Positions 36,574 to 45,341 of a stretch of 53,407 bases of DNA are shown here, one piece after another. Under the pieces are notes generated by a model, which did not search any database, was not told where the DNA came from, and saw nothing but the letters and a program-made list of their open reading frames with translations. The position numbers and the translations under genes are program-made. This DNA is from Methylobacterium sp. (GTDB lineage: Bacteria; Pseudomonadota; Alphaproteobacteria; Rhizobiales; Beijerinckiaceae): the NCBI RefSeq assembly GCF_019745455.1, contig NZ_JAIETD010000043.1, forward strand, positions 1-53,407. Direction: 5' to 3'. Each line of letters opens with the position of its first letter. The stretch's first letter is position 1.

Positions 36574-38054
36574 CCGCCCTGCGCCGCGTTCAGCCAGACA
36601 CTCCGCACCGCCGCGGCTGGTGTCCGAGCCTCGCCCGGCCGATGCCGACCGGCGACGGCTTGCTGGCGCGGGTGCATCCTCCGCTCGGCATCCTGACTGC
36701 CGGACAGGCGAGGGCCGTGGCGGACGCCGCGCGGCGCTTCGGTAACGGCCATATCGACGTGACGGCGCGAGCGAACCTGCAGATTCGCGGCGTCACCGAG
36801 GCCACGAGCTCACCCCTTGCCGCCTTTCTCACGGAAGCGGGCCTCGGCGACAGGCGCGACGATGGCGGCCCTCAGCGGCTGACGCTGACGCCTCCGCTGG
36901 CCGGCCACGACGTGATGGCCCTCGCTTGGGCGATCGAGGAGATCGGGCTCGAGATACCGGGCCTTCCGGCAAAGACGCTGGTGGCGGTCGAAGAGGCGGG
37001 ATCGCCCTTCGCGGCAAGCCTCGCTGCCAACGACGCAGACATCCGTATCGTCCTCGATAACACCGCGCCCATCCCCGGACGGGCGGAGCGTCAGCGGAGC
37101 ACGATCCGGGAAAGGGCGGCGGGTGCTATGGCCGCCGGAGCCTGTCGCGTAGCCCTTGCCGGTCCGGATGGCCTCGCTTGGTTCGCCTGTAAGTTCCAAG
37201 AAGACGCTGTCTCCGTGGTCGATGTCGCCCTTCGTTCTCTGGCCGTCAGCGGTGCGCGCCGAATGCGCGACCTCCCGGCCACCGAGAGGAACGGGCTCAT
37301 ACGGGCTTCGCGCGATCACCTCGTCCGTGTTCCTCCGGTCCATCCCACCCTTCGCCCTCATCCTGAGGCGCCGGGGCGCAGCGGAGGCCTCGAAAGAGGC
37401 CTCCAGGAAACGCATTTGGCACTGGAAGCCTCCTTCGAGGCCGCTGACGCGGCGCCTCAGGATGAGGGCGCGGGTGGAAGGACGGCCGTCTGCGGCGTCA
37501 TCGATCTTGGTGACGGCGGGACCGCCCTTGCCATCGATTCGCCCTTCGGCCGGTGCGGCGCCGACAGCCTCGATCGGCTCGCCGATGAGGCCGAGGGGCT
37601 GGCGAGCGACATCCATCTCTCGCCGAGCCGCGGCTTCGTCCTCCTATCGAGCCATCTCGTTGGAGCAGAGCGCGCCCAGGACGCCCTGGCGAAGGCTGGG
37701 TTCATCACTACCGCTCACGATCCCCGCACTGCCGTGGCGGCCTGCCCCGGCGCCCCGGCCTGCGCCTCCGGTTCGACGGCGACGCTCGCCGATGCCGCGC
37801 GCCTCGCCGACGTCTTCCGGCCTTTCGCCGAGCGTGGCTTACGCGCGCATGTCTCCGGCTGCGCCAAGGGCTGCGCTCACCCTGCCGCCGCCGACCTCAC
37901 CCTCGTTGGGGTTGCCGGCCTCTACGGTATCGTCGTCGAGGGTGCTCCGTCTGCATTGCCGGCGACGCAACTGACTTTCGAGGCGGCGCTGGAGCGTCTA
38001 AGGAGGGCCGACCCCTCGACACCGCTCAGTCACGCCTTCAGGACCACGCCATGA
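36570..38054 (+). CDS. cobG: Precorrin-3B synthase CobG, with an in-frame palindromic-element insert
   Basis: CobG, 494 residues, an iron-sulfur/siroheme-like oxygenase that makes precorrin-3B with O2; it marks the aerobic route. Nitrite/sulfite reductase-like half-domains are seen (GNGHIDVTARANLQIRGV; GVIDLGDGGTALAIDSPFG), and the Fe-S cluster ligands lie in VAACPGAPACASG and VSGCAKGCAHPAA. About 38 residues encoded by 37355-37468 derive from a palindromic element placed in the linker just before the second half-domain. Start and stop overlap cobN and cobH by 4 nt each. Confidence 0.93.
   Translation: MTALRRVQPDTPHRRGWCPSLARPMPTGDGLLARVHPPLGILTAGQARAVADAARRFGNGHIDVTARANLQIRGVTEATSSPLAAFLTEAGLGDRRDDGGPQRLTLTPPLAGHDVMALAWAIEEIGLEIPGLPAKTLVAVEEAGSPFAASLAANDADIRIVLDNTAPIPGRAERQRSTIRERAAGAMAAGACRVALAGPDGLAWFACKFQEDAVSVVDVALRSLAVSGARRMRDLPATERNGLIRASRDHLVRVPPVHPTLRPHPEAPGRSGGLERGLQETHLALEASFEAADAAPQDEGAGGRTAVCGVIDLGDGGTALAIDSPFGRCGADSLDRLADEAEGLASDIHLSPSRGFVLLSSHLVGAERAQDALAKAGFITTAHDPRTAVAACPGAPACASGSTATLADAARLADVFRPFAERGLRAHVSGCAKGCAHPAAADLTLVGVAGLYGIVVEGAPSALPATQLTFEAALERLRRADPSTPLSHAFRTTP
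37355..37468. repeat. Palindromic element, copy 4, inside cobG
   Basis: A 114-bp copy (38 codons). Outer arms CCCTCATCCTGAGGCGCC / GGCGCCTCAGGATGAGGG are perfect partners; inner arms CCTCGAAAGAGGCCTCCAG / CTGGAAGCCTCCTTCGAGG nearly so. It equals intergenic copy 2 in arm and centre lengths (52+15) and is 2 nt shorter only in the right hairpin. In the cobG frame it reads HPEAPGRSGGLERGLQ...LEASFEAADAAPQDE, the same phase as in cobN. Confidence 0.93.
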
Positions 38055-38695
38055 CCTCGCCCACCGCCTCGCGGTCGGACTACCTGCGCGACGGGCAGGC
38101 GATCTATGCCCGCTCCTTCGCGATGATCCGCGAGGAGGCGGACCTCTCCCGGTTCCACGGCATCGGCGAGCGGGTCGTGGTGCGGATGATCCATGCCTGC
38201 GGCATGACCGACCTGCCGGCCGACGTCGAAGCCTCTGTCGACTTCGCCGAATCCGGCGCCGCCGCCCTGAAGCGCGGCGCGCCGATCCTGTGCGACGTGC
38301 GCATGGTCGCCGACGGCGTCACCCGCTCCCGGCTCCCGGCCGATAACCGGGTGATCTGTACCTTAAGCGACCCGCGCGTGCCGGGCCTAGCCGCCGAGAT
38401 GGCAACGACGCGAACGGCCGCCGCGATGGAACTCTGGCGCGAGCACCTGCCCGGCAGCATCGTCGCCGTCGGCAACGCGCCCACTGCCCTGTTCCGCCTG
38501 CTGGAACTCCTCGACGAGGGCATCGCCCCGCCGGCGGCCGTCATCGGCATCCCGGTCGGCTTCGTCGGCGCGGCGGAATCGAAGGAGGCCTTGGCCCGCG
38601 ACGGCCGCGTGCCCTTCATCGTCGTCCACGGACGGCGCGGCGGCAGCGCCATGACGGCGGCAGCGGTCAACGCCCTCGCGAACGAGGTCGAGTGA
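38051..38695 (+). CDS. cobH: Precorrin-8X methylmutase
   Basis: CobH, 214 residues, moves the C-11 methyl group to C-12 to form hydrogenobyrinic acid. The catalytic histidine is H48 in RMIHACGM; other family segments are RGAPILCDVRMVADGVTR, IVAVGNAPTALFRLLEL and PVGFVGAAESKEAL. Overlaps cobG and cobI by 4 nt at each end, so translation is coupled. Confidence 0.96.
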   Translation: MTSPTASRSDYLRDGQAIYARSFAMIREEADLSRFHGIGERVVVRMIHACGMTDLPADVEASVDFAESGAAALKRGAPILCDVRMVADGVTRSRLPADNRVICTLSDPRVPGLAAEMATTRTAAAMELWREHLPGSIVAVGNAPTALFRLLELLDEGIAPPAAVIGIPVGFVGAAESKEALARDGRVPFIVVHGRRGGSAMTAAAVNALANEVE

Positions 38696-39486
38696 TGGAC
38701 GCGACCGAGCGGCTTGCCTCCGCCCTCCCCCATGACGAGCCCTCGGTGCCGCGGATCGCCGTCACCGGGACGTTGTTCGGTGTCGGGATGGGGCCGGGCG
38801 ACCCGGAATACCTCACCGTTCGGGCCGTGAAGGTGCTCAGCGAGGCGCCGGTTCTGGTCCATTTCTGCAAGAAGGGCCGGCGCGGCAACGCCCGCACCAT
38901 CGCCGACGCGGTGATGCGCGATCCCGCCCGCGAATTCCCGCTGGTCTATCCCTACACCACCGAATTGCCGCCGGACGACGCGGAGTACGTCTCGGCACTC
39001 GCCGGGTTCTACGACGATGCGGCGGGGCAGCTCGCCGACCAACTCGCGATGGGCCGCGACGTGGCGATCCTCAGCGAGGGCGATCCGTTCTTCTACGGCT
39101 CGTTCATGCATCTCTGGCGGCGGCTAAAGGATCGCTTCCCGGTGGAGGTCGTGCCCGGCGTCACCGGCATGTCCGGCTGTTGGACCAGGGCGGGCACCCC
39201 GATCACCTGGGGCGACGACGTGCTCACCGTCCTGCCGGCCACCCTCCCGTACGCCGCGCTCGCCGAGAAGCTGCGCCTCACCGACGCCGCCGTGATCATG
39301 AAGCTCGGCCGGCACCTGCCGAAGGTCCGCAAGGCCCTGGCGGAGGCCGGGCTCCTGGAACGCGCGGTCTATGTCGAGCGCGGCACGATGGCGGGCGAGT
39401 CCATCGTCGCCCTCGCCGAGAAGCCCGACGACGTCGCGCCCTATTTCTCGATGGTGCTGGTGCCCGGCGAGGGCCGCCGGCCGTGA
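38692..39486 (+). CDS. cobI: Precorrin-2 C20-methyltransferase
   Basis: CobI, 264 residues, methylates precorrin-2 at C-20 with SAM. Tetrapyrrole methylase fold with GVGMGPGDPEYLTVRAVKVL near residue 25, LSEGDPFFYGSFMHLW, VVPGVTGMSGCWTRAG and VIMKLGRHL. The N-terminus is about 20 residues longer than the fold needs, but the 4-nt overlap with cobH supports the start. Confidence 0.95.
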   Translation: MMDATERLASALPHDEPSVPRIAVTGTLFGVGMGPGDPEYLTVRAVKVLSEAPVLVHFCKKGRRGNARTIADAVMRDPAREFPLVYPYTTELPPDDAEYVSALAGFYDDAAGQLADQLAMGRDVAILSEGDPFFYGSFMHLWRRLKDRFPVEVVPGVTGMSGCWTRAGTPITWGDDVLTVLPATLPYAALAEKLRLTDAAVIMKLGRHLPKVRKALAEAGLLERAVYVERGTMAGESIVALAEKPDDVAPYFSMVLVPGEGRRP

Positions 39487-40244
39487 CAGGCTCCGTGACG
39501 GTCGTCGGCCTCGGGCCGGGCGACCCGCGCCTCCTCACCGCCGCCGCCGCCGAAGCCCTTGGCGAGGCCGAGGACCTCATCGGCTACATCCCCTACGTCG
39601 CCCGCGTGCCCGAGCGGCCGGGCCTCGTGCGACACGCTTCCGACAATCGGGTCGAGGTCGACCGGGCACGCCAGGCTCTCGAACTCGCCGCCTCCGGGCG
39701 TCGGGTCGCGGTCGTGTCCGGCGGCGATCCCGGCGTCTTCGCCATGGCGGCGGCTTTGTTCGAGGCTGTGGAGGCCGGCGACCCGGCCTGGCGGCGCCTC
39801 GACATCCGGGTCGAGCCCGGCATCACCGCCATGCTCGCCGCCGCCGCCCGTCTCGGGGCGCCGCTCGGCGGGGATTTCTGCGCGCTCTCGCTCTCGGACA
39901 ACCTCAAGCCCTGGCCGGTGATCACGGCGCGGCTCGAGGCGGTGCTGCGGGCCGATTTCGTGGTGGCGCTCTACAATCCGATCTCCTCGGCCCGGCCCTG
40001 GCAGCTCGGCGCCGCCCTCGGGCTCGCGGTGGAGATCCGCGCAGCCGCCACGCCCGTCATCTTCGCCCGCGCGGTCTCGCGGCCGGACGAGGCGATCCGG
40101 GTCCTGAATTTGGCGGAGGCCCGCGAGGCGCCGGCCGACATGGCGACCATGGTGATCATCGGTGCCTCCGCGACACGGCTGGTTACCCGCGGCGAGGGCG
40201 AACAGCCTTTCGTCTACACGCCTCGCAGCGTGCCGGCGCGATGA
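39483..40244 (+). CDS. cobJ: Precorrin-3B C17-methyltransferase
   Basis: CobJ, 253 residues, methylates C-17 with ring contraction. It has VVGLGPGDPRLLTAAAAEAL at the start, the ring-contraction-type IGYIPYVARV, VVSGGDPGVFAMAAAL, EPGITAMLAAAARLGAPLGG and ALYNPISSARPWQLG. A GTG start at 39483 overlaps the cobI stop by 4 nt. A long in-frame extension upstream is a shadow of cobI. After cobJ the plus-strand run is broken by a repeat and the reversed cobK. Confidence 0.95.
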   Translation: MTGSVTVVGLGPGDPRLLTAAAAEALGEAEDLIGYIPYVARVPERPGLVRHASDNRVEVDRARQALELAASGRRVAVVSGGDPGVFAMAAALFEAVEAGDPAWRRLDIRVEPGITAMLAAAARLGAPLGGDFCALSLSDNLKPWPVITARLEAVLRADFVVALYNPISSARPWQLGAALGLAVEIRAAATPVIFARAVSRPDEAIRVLNLAEAREAPADMATMVIIGASATRLVTRGEGEQPFVYTPRSVPAR

Positions 40245-40280
40245 CCGCCTCGATCCAGCCTGCGGCTCTCCCAGAAAGTG

Positions 40281-40395
40281 TCCTCATCCTGAGGTGCCGG
40301 AGCGTAGTGGAGGCCTCGAAGGAGGGCTCCAGAACGCGCAGTGGTCGCTGGAGGCCTCCTTCGAGGCTCGATGCGCGAGCACCCCAGGATGAGGG
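40281..40395. repeat. Palindromic element, copy 5 (cobJ-cobK intergenic)
   Basis: A 115-bp copy: outer arms CCTCATCCTGAGGTGCC / GCACCCCAGGATGAGG, inner arms CCTCGAAGGAGGGCTCCAG / CTGGAGGCCTCCTTCGAGG, and a different right hairpin GCTCGATGCGCGAGC. It fills the gap between the convergent ends of cobJ and cobK. As a strong hairpin it could stop transcription from either side. Confidence 0.92.
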
Positions 40396-40429
40396 AGAGG
40401 ATTGGTCGTTCTCTTGGTTATGCAGCCGG

Positions 40430-41194
40430 TCAGGATCTGTCTGGGACGATAGCGGTGCGAAGCCAATCCAGCGCCTCCGCCGCATCCTGAACCTGCGCCA
40501 CGTCCGGCTTCCTCGGCTGGCGTACGATCACCACCGGCAGCTCCAAAGCCCGCGCCGCGGCGATCTTGCCGTAGGTGGCTTCGCCCCCCGAGTTCTTGGT
40601 GACGAGAACCTCGATTCCGGCCTCGCGAATGAAGCGCACCTCGTCGGCTTGCTGAAACGGCCCGCGGGCCGCGATCGTAGTGAGGCGCGGAACCGGCATT
40701 ACGTCGCCTACCGGCTCGATCGTGCGCACGACGAAATCGTGCTGGGGCGCCGCCGTGAAAGCCGCGAGTTCGAGACGGCCGATGGTGACGAAGACCCGGC
40801 GCGGCGCTTCTCCCAGGGCGGAGACACAGGCGGCGACGCTGTCGACCTCGGTCCATCGGTCGCCGGGCTGACGCGGCCACGGCGGCCGCCGGATCGCCAG
40901 GATCGGGATGCCGACCGCCTGTGCCGCGTCCGCCGCGTTCACGCAGATGCGCGCGGCGAAGGGATGCGTGGCGTCGATCAGGAGATCAGTCCGATTCTCG
41001 CGCAGCCAGGCGGCCAGCCCCTCGACGCCGCCAAAACCGCCGATCCGGGTGCGGACGGGCTCGGCCTTCGGCACGGCGGTGCGGCCGGCAAGCGAGAGCG
41101 TCACGTCATGCGAGCAATTCGTCAGACCGGCCACCAGAGCGCTGGCCTCGCTGGTGCCGCCGAGGATGAGGATGCGCAGGCCGCCCGTAATCAT
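40430..41194 (-). CDS. cobK: Precorrin-6A reductase
   Basis: CobK, 254 residues, reduces precorrin-6A with NADPH. N-terminal nucleotide-binding start RILILGGTSEASALVAGL, then DLLIDATHPFAARICVNAA, VFVTIGRLELAAF and LVTKNSGGEATYGKIAAAR. It is the only cob gene of this cluster on the minus strand: convergent with cobJ across the palindromic element and divergent from cobL with 14 bp between starts. Confidence 0.95.
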   Translation of the reverse strand: MITGGLRILILGGTSEASALVAGLTNCSHDVTLSLAGRTAVPKAEPVRTRIGGFGGVEGLAAWLRENRTDLLIDATHPFAARICVNAADAAQAVGIPILAIRRPPWPRQPGDRWTEVDSVAACVSALGEAPRRVFVTIGRLELAAFTAAPQHDFVVRTIEPVGDVMPVPRLTTIAARGPFQQADEVRFIREAGIEVLVTKNSGGEATYGKIAAARALELPVVIVRQPRKPDVAQVQDAAEALDWLRTAIVPDRS

Positions 41195-41208
41195 GGCGGT
41201 CTTGTTCC

Positions 41209-42450
41209 ATGACGGGAGAGGTGCAGTCGAGCCCAGGCCGCTGGCTCGCCATCGTCGGAATCGGCGAGGACGGCCGCGCAGGCCTCACCGCCGCCGCCAG
41301 CGCTGCCCTCGACAACGCAGAGGTGGTCTATGGCGGCGAACGCCACTTTGCCCTGGCATCCCCCCTGAAGGCCCAGGCGAAGGCGTGGCCGCGGCCGATC
41401 ACCGAGGCCTATCCCGGGATCCTGGCGCGGCGCGGCCGGCCGACCTGCATCCTGGCGACGGGTGACCCGTTCCATTACGGCATCGGGGCCGAGATCGCCC
41501 GCTTCGTCGCCCCGGCCGAGATCGCCGCCTTTCCCCAACCCTCCTCCTTCAGCCTCGCCTGCGCCCGGCTCGGCTGGCCGCTGGCGGAATGCGCCTGCCT
41601 CACCCTGCACGGCCGCGCCCTCCCCCGCATCATCCCGTCGCTGCAGCCCGGCTCCCGGCTGCTGGTCCTGTCCTGGGATGGAACGACCCCGGCCGCGGTG
41701 GCGGCGCTCCTCGTCGAGCGCGGCTTCGGGGCGTCGGTCATTACCGTTCTCGAAGCCATGGGCGGCGAGCGAGAGCGCATCCGCAGCGCCCATGCAGCGG
41801 GGTTCGCCCTCGCGGACATCGACCCCCTGAACACCATCGCCATCGCGGTCGTGGCTGGCCCCGACGCCCGCGTGGTGACGCTGAGCCCCGGGCTCGCCGA
41901 TGCCTGGTTCGAGAATGACGGGCAGCTCACCAAGTCCGAGATCCGCGCGGTCACCCTGGCGGCGCTGCAGCCGTCGGCCGGGCAGTTGTTGTGGGATGTC
42001 GGCGCGGGTGCAGGGTCGGTTGCGATCGAATGGTGCCTGCGCCACCCCGCCAACCGCGCGATCACCGTCGAGGCGAAGAGCGAGCGGGTGGAGCGGATCG
42101 GGCGCAATGCCGCCGACCTCGGAGTGCCGGACCTCCGGATCGTGCAGGGCCGCGCGCCGGACATCCTCGCCGGATTGGAAGCGCCCGACGCCATCTTTGT
42201 CGGCGGCGGTGTCTCCGAGCCGGCGATCCTCTCCAGCGCGATCGATGTCCTGAAGCCAGGGGGGCGCCTCGTCGCAAACGCCGTCACCCTCGAGGGCGAA
42301 GCGGCCCTGCTGGCGGCCTTCTCGTGCTATGGCGGGACGCTGCGACGGCTCTCGGTCGCCCGCGCCGACCCCGTCGGCGGAATGCATGGCTGGCGCAGCG
42401 CGATGCCGGTGACGCAATGGGCCTGGACCAAGGCGGCTCGAACGCCGTGA
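41209..42450 (+). CDS. cobL: Precorrin-6B C5,15-methyltransferase (decarboxylating)
   Basis: CobL, 413 residues, a fusion of CbiE-like (residues 1-200, VGIGEDGRAGLTAAASAALD, ILATGDPFHYGIG) and CbiT-like (210-405, WDVGAGAGSVAIEWCLRHP with the SAM loop) methyltransferases, adding methyls at C-5 and C-15. No clear ribosome site precedes the ATG. It begins 14 bp from the divergent cobK, so its promoter probably lies within cobK, or it is reached by read-through. Ends in a 4-nt overlap with cobE. Confidence 0.95.
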   Translation: MTGEVQSSPGRWLAIVGIGEDGRAGLTAAASAALDNAEVVYGGERHFALASPLKAQAKAWPRPITEAYPGILARRGRPTCILATGDPFHYGIGAEIARFVAPAEIAAFPQPSSFSLACARLGWPLAECACLTLHGRALPRIIPSLQPGSRLLVLSWDGTTPAAVAALLVERGFGASVITVLEAMGGERERIRSAHAAGFALADIDPLNTIAIAVVAGPDARVVTLSPGLADAWFENDGQLTKSEIRAVTLAALQPSAGQLLWDVGAGAGSVAIEWCLRHPANRAITVEAKSERVERIGRNAADLGVPDLRIVQGRAPDILAGLEAPDAIFVGGGVSEPAILSSAIDVLKPGGRLVANAVTLEGEAALLAAFSCYGGTLRRLSVARADPVGGMHGWRSAMPVTQWAWTKAARTP

Positions 42451-42854
42451 CCGGCCTCGTCGCCGGCATCGGGTTTCGCCGCGAGACCGGAGTCGACGAG
42501 ATCGTCGCCCTCGTCGTCCAGGCCCTCGACGCCATCGGCGCCTCACGAGATCGGCTCGCGGCGCTCGCCACGGCCGAGGATCGCGCCAGAGATCAGGGCG
42601 CGATCGATGCGGCGGCAGCCCTGGGCATTCCGCTTCTCGCGATCGGACAAGCCGACATGCTGGCCGCCGATGACCGCGTTCAAACGCGCTCGGCGCGGAT
42701 CGAGGCGAGCCGGGGTGTCGGATCGGTCGCCGAAGCCGCGGCTCTTGCCGCCTCCGGCGAGGAGGGCCGGCTCGTCCTCCGGCGCATCGCCAGTTCCTAC
42801 GCCACCTGCGCCCTGGCAATGCCACGCGTTTCCGGGCAAAGCCGGCTGCCATGA
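42447..42854 (+). CDS. cobE: CobE (CbiG C-terminal-like) cobalamin biosynthesis protein
   Basis: CobE, 135 residues, homologous to the C-terminal domain of CbiG; its exact role in the aerobic route is not settled. Family start [19 protein letters not shown], then [20 protein letters not shown] and [15 protein letters not shown] start overlaps the cobL stop and its own stop overlaps cobM, both by 4 nt. Confidence 0.9.
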   Translation: MTGLVAGIGFRRETGVDEIVALVVQALDAIGASRDRLAALATAEDRARDQGAIDAAAALGIPLLAIGQADMLAADDRVQTRSARIEASRGVGSVAEAAALAASGEEGRLVLRRIASSYATCALAMPRVSGQSRLP

Positions 42855-43618
42855 CAGTTCACTTCATCGGAGCGGGGCCGGGAGCGGCGGACCTCATCAC
42901 GCTACGGGGGCGCGATCTCATCGCGCGCTGCCCTGTCTGCCTCTATGCCGGCTCGCTGGTCGCCCCGGAGATCCTTGGCTGGTGCCCGCCGGGCGCCCGG
43001 ATCGTCGACACGGCGCCCCTCGATCTCGATGCGATCACGGCCGAATACGTCGCAGCGCAGGAGGCCGGGCAGGACGTAGCGCGCCTGCATTCGGGCGACC
43101 TCTCGATCTGGAGCGCCCTCGCCGAACAGACCCGACGCCTCGATCGGCTCGGCATCCCCTACACGGTGACGCCGGGCGTGCCCTCCTTCGCGGCCGCGGC
43201 TGCCGTCCTGCGGCGCGAACTGACGGTTCCGGAACTGGCGCAGTCCGTCGTGCTGACCCGAACCTCGGGCCGGGCGAGCGCCATGCCGGACCGCGAGCGC
43301 CTCGCTGCCTTCGCCGCCACCGGTGCGACCCTGGCGCTCCACCTCTCCATCCACGTCATCGACCGGATCGTGGCGGAGCTCGCTCCCTTCTACGGCACCG
43401 ACTGCCCGGTGGCCGTCGTGTTCCGCGCGACCTGGCCGGACGAGCGCGTCCTTCAGGGGACGCTCGCGACGATCGCCGCGGAGGTGGCCGCCGCCGGTCT
43501 CGAGCGGACGGCCCTGATCCTGGTCGGTCCGGCGCTGGGTGCGGAGCGCTTCCGGGAAAGCGCGCTCTACTCGCCCGATTACGACCGCCGCTTCCGTCCG
43601 ACAGGGGCTGTATCGTGA
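42851..43618 (+). CDS. cobM: Precorrin-4 C11-methyltransferase
   Basis: CobM, 255 residues, methylates C-11 with SAM. Motifs: [64 protein letters not shown] and [12 protein letters not shown]. Bounded by 4-nt overlaps with cobE and cobB. Confidence 0.96.
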   Translation: MTVHFIGAGPGAADLITLRGRDLIARCPVCLYAGSLVAPEILGWCPPGARIVDTAPLDLDAITAEYVAAQEAGQDVARLHSGDLSIWSALAEQTRRLDRLGIPYTVTPGVPSFAAAAAVLRRELTVPELAQSVVLTRTSGRASAMPDRERLAAFAATGATLALHLSIHVIDRIVAELAPFYGTDCPVAVVFRATWPDERVLQGTLATIAAEVAAAGLERTALILVGPALGAERFRESALYSPDYDRRFRPTGAVS

Positions 43619-44925
43619 TCCCCGGCCTCCTCGTCGCGGCGCCCCGGTCGAGTTCGGGCAAGACCACGGTCACGCTCGCGCTGATGCGGGCCCTGCGCCG
43701 TCGCGGCCTGCGCGTGCGCGGCGCCAAGTGCGGGCCGGATTACATCGACCCCGCCTTCCATCAGACCGCGACCGGCGAACCGAGCGTCAATCTCGACAGC
43801 TTCGCGATGCCCGGATCCCTCCTCGACGCGGTGGCGGGGCTTGCCATGGCCGATGCGGATGTGGTGATCGCAGAAGGTTCGATGGGCCTGTTCGACGGCA
43901 TCGTCGCACGCGAGGGCGCGACCGGCGCCAATGCCGATATCGCCGCCCGGTACGGCTGGCCGGTGATCCTCGTCCTGGACGTCTCCGGTGCGGCACAATC
44001 GGCCGCGGCGGTGGCGCTCGGCTGCGCCCGCTACGATCCTCGGATCAAGATCGCGGGGGTCGTCCTCAACAAGGTCGCGAGTCCGCGCCACCGGCGCCTC
44101 GTCGAAACAGGGCTGGCCCGCATCGGAATTCCGGTCCTCGGAGCGCTGATGCGCGATGCGAGCCTGGCTCTACCGGAGCGCCATCTCGGCCTCGTCCAGG
44201 CGCGCGAGACCGGCGACCTCGACCTGCGCCTCGACCGGCTCGCGGACCTCGCGGAAGCCGGCCTCGACCTCGATGCCATCCTGGCCGCAGCTTCTTCCAC
44301 TGGGATTCCGCACGGCGAGACGTTCCTGCCGCGGCCGCCCGGCCAGCGGATCGCCATCGCGTCCGATTCAGCGTTCTCGTTCCTGTACCCGCATCTGGAG
44401 ATCGGCTGGCGACGGGCCGGCGCCGAACTCGTTGCGTTCTCGCCGCTCGCCGACGAGGCACCGGCACCGGATTGCGATGTGTGCTGGCTGCCGGGCGGGT
44501 ATCCGGAGCTGCACGCTGGCACGCTCGCTCAAGCGCACACCTTCCGCCACGGCTTAAGGAGCTTTTCCGAAACGAAGTCAGTCCACGGAGAGTGCGGCGG
44601 CTACATGGTGCTGGGCAAGAGCATCGAGGATGCCGACGGCATCACCCATCCGATGCTCGGGCTCCTTCCCGTATCGACGTCATACCGCGCCCGGCGTCTC
44701 CATCTTGGCTATCGGGTTGCGACCCTGATCGCCGACGGCGTGCTCGGCCAGGCAGGAGGGCGGCTCGTCGGCCACGAATTTCACTACGCCAGCGAAATTA
44801 CCCCCCCGCCGAGCCGAGACGAAGCACTCGCCGAGGTCACCGATGCGGAAGGGATGGCCCAAGGGCTCGCCGGTCACAGGCGTGGCCACGTGACCGGCAG
44901 CTTCTTTCACCTCATCGCCGCTTGA
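43615..44925 (+). CDS. cobB: Hydrogenobyrinic acid a,c-diamide synthase
   Basis: CobB, 436 residues, ATP- and glutamine-dependent amidation of side chains a and c, giving the substrate of CobN-CobST. N-terminal P-loop-like [15 protein letters not shown] and [16 protein letters not shown]-terminal glutaminase domain with the nucleophile cysteine in [14 protein letters not shown] and the histidine in [12 protein letters not shown] start in a 4-nt overlap with cobM; last gene of the operon. Confidence 0.95.
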   Translation: MIPGLLVAAPRSSSGKTTVTLALMRALRRRGLRVRGAKCGPDYIDPAFHQTATGEPSVNLDSFAMPGSLLDAVAGLAMADADVVIAEGSMGLFDGIVAREGATGANADIAARYGWPVILVLDVSGAAQSAAAVALGCARYDPRIKIAGVVLNKVASPRHRRLVETGLARIGIPVLGALMRDASLALPERHLGLVQARETGDLDLRLDRLADLAEAGLDLDAILAAASSTGIPHGETFLPRPPGQRIAIASDSAFSFLYPHLEIGWRRAGAELVAFSPLADEAPAPDCDVCWLPGGYPELHAGTLAQAHTFRHGLRSFSETKSVHGECGGYMVLGKSIEDADGITHPMLGLLPVSTSYRARRLHLGYRVATLIADGVLGQAGGRLVGHEFHYASEITPPPSRDEALAEVTDAEGMAQGLAGHRRGHVTGSFFHLIAA

Positions 44926-44936
44926 ACGGGCGATGA

Positions 44937-44952
44937 TGCCGCTCAGGCGGCA
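44937..44952. terminator. Short stem-loop between convergent cobB and the XRE gene
   Basis: TGCCGC-TCAG-GCGGCA forms a perfect 6-bp stem with a 4-nt loop, 11 bp past the cobB stop and overlapping the stop of the XRE gene on the other strand. It has no T-run, so its strength as an intrinsic terminator is doubtful; position between convergent genes is the main argument. Confidence 0.35.
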
Positions 44953-45341
44953 CCCGGCTCCGCCACGGGGGCCTGCTTGCCCATCTTCGCAGCGGTCCGC
45001 ACGAGGGCGAGCACGTCGCGCCTGAGCTGGTCGTCGCCGATCAGCGCGTATGCTCGCAGAAGCTCGATCGCACCCTGCGTCCCGAGGAACCCGAATGCGT
45101 CGCTTTGGCCGCTATTATCATCCTCCTCGAAGAAGGCGGACACCGGAACCTCAAGTAACCTCGCGATCTCGCGCAGGCGTCCGGCGCCGACGCGGTTCTG
45201 ACCTTTCTCGTACTTCTGCACCTGCTGAAAAGTGACGCCCACGGCCGTGCCGAGAGCAGTCTGGCTCAGACCACGTGCTTTGCGAAGAGCGGTTATGCGC
45301 AGTCCAACCAGTCGGTCGACGTCCGTGGTCTGTTTAGGCAT
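44943..45341 (-). CDS. XRE-family transcriptional regulator
   Basis: A 132-residue protein with an XRE helix-turn-helix at residues 10-65 (LRKARGLSQTALGTAVGVTF, QQVQKYEKGQNRVGAGRL) and a helical C-terminal half (AIELLRAYALIGDDQLRRDV) possibly for dimerisation. The start chosen is MPKQTTDVDRL at 45341; the frame is open 165 codons further up but those codons look unrelated. Target unknown. Confidence 0.85.
   Translation of the reverse strand: MPKQTTDVDRLVGLRITALRKARGLSQTALGTAVGVTFQQVQKYEKGQNRVGAGRLREIARLLEVPVSAFFEEDDNSGQSDAFGFLGTQGAIELLRAYALIGDDQLRRDVLALVRTAAKMGKQAPVAEPGAA

Noticed and set aside
33097..38054. Frameshift or pseudogene in cobN and cobG at the repeat sites
   Set aside because: Both frames continue through the element, and all conserved motifs after it are in the same frame.
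40241..40450. An ATG overlapping the cobJ stop, opening a plus-strand frame through the palindromic element
   Set aside because: The 4-nt overlap looks like those in the operon, but the product is only element and antisense cobK sequence.
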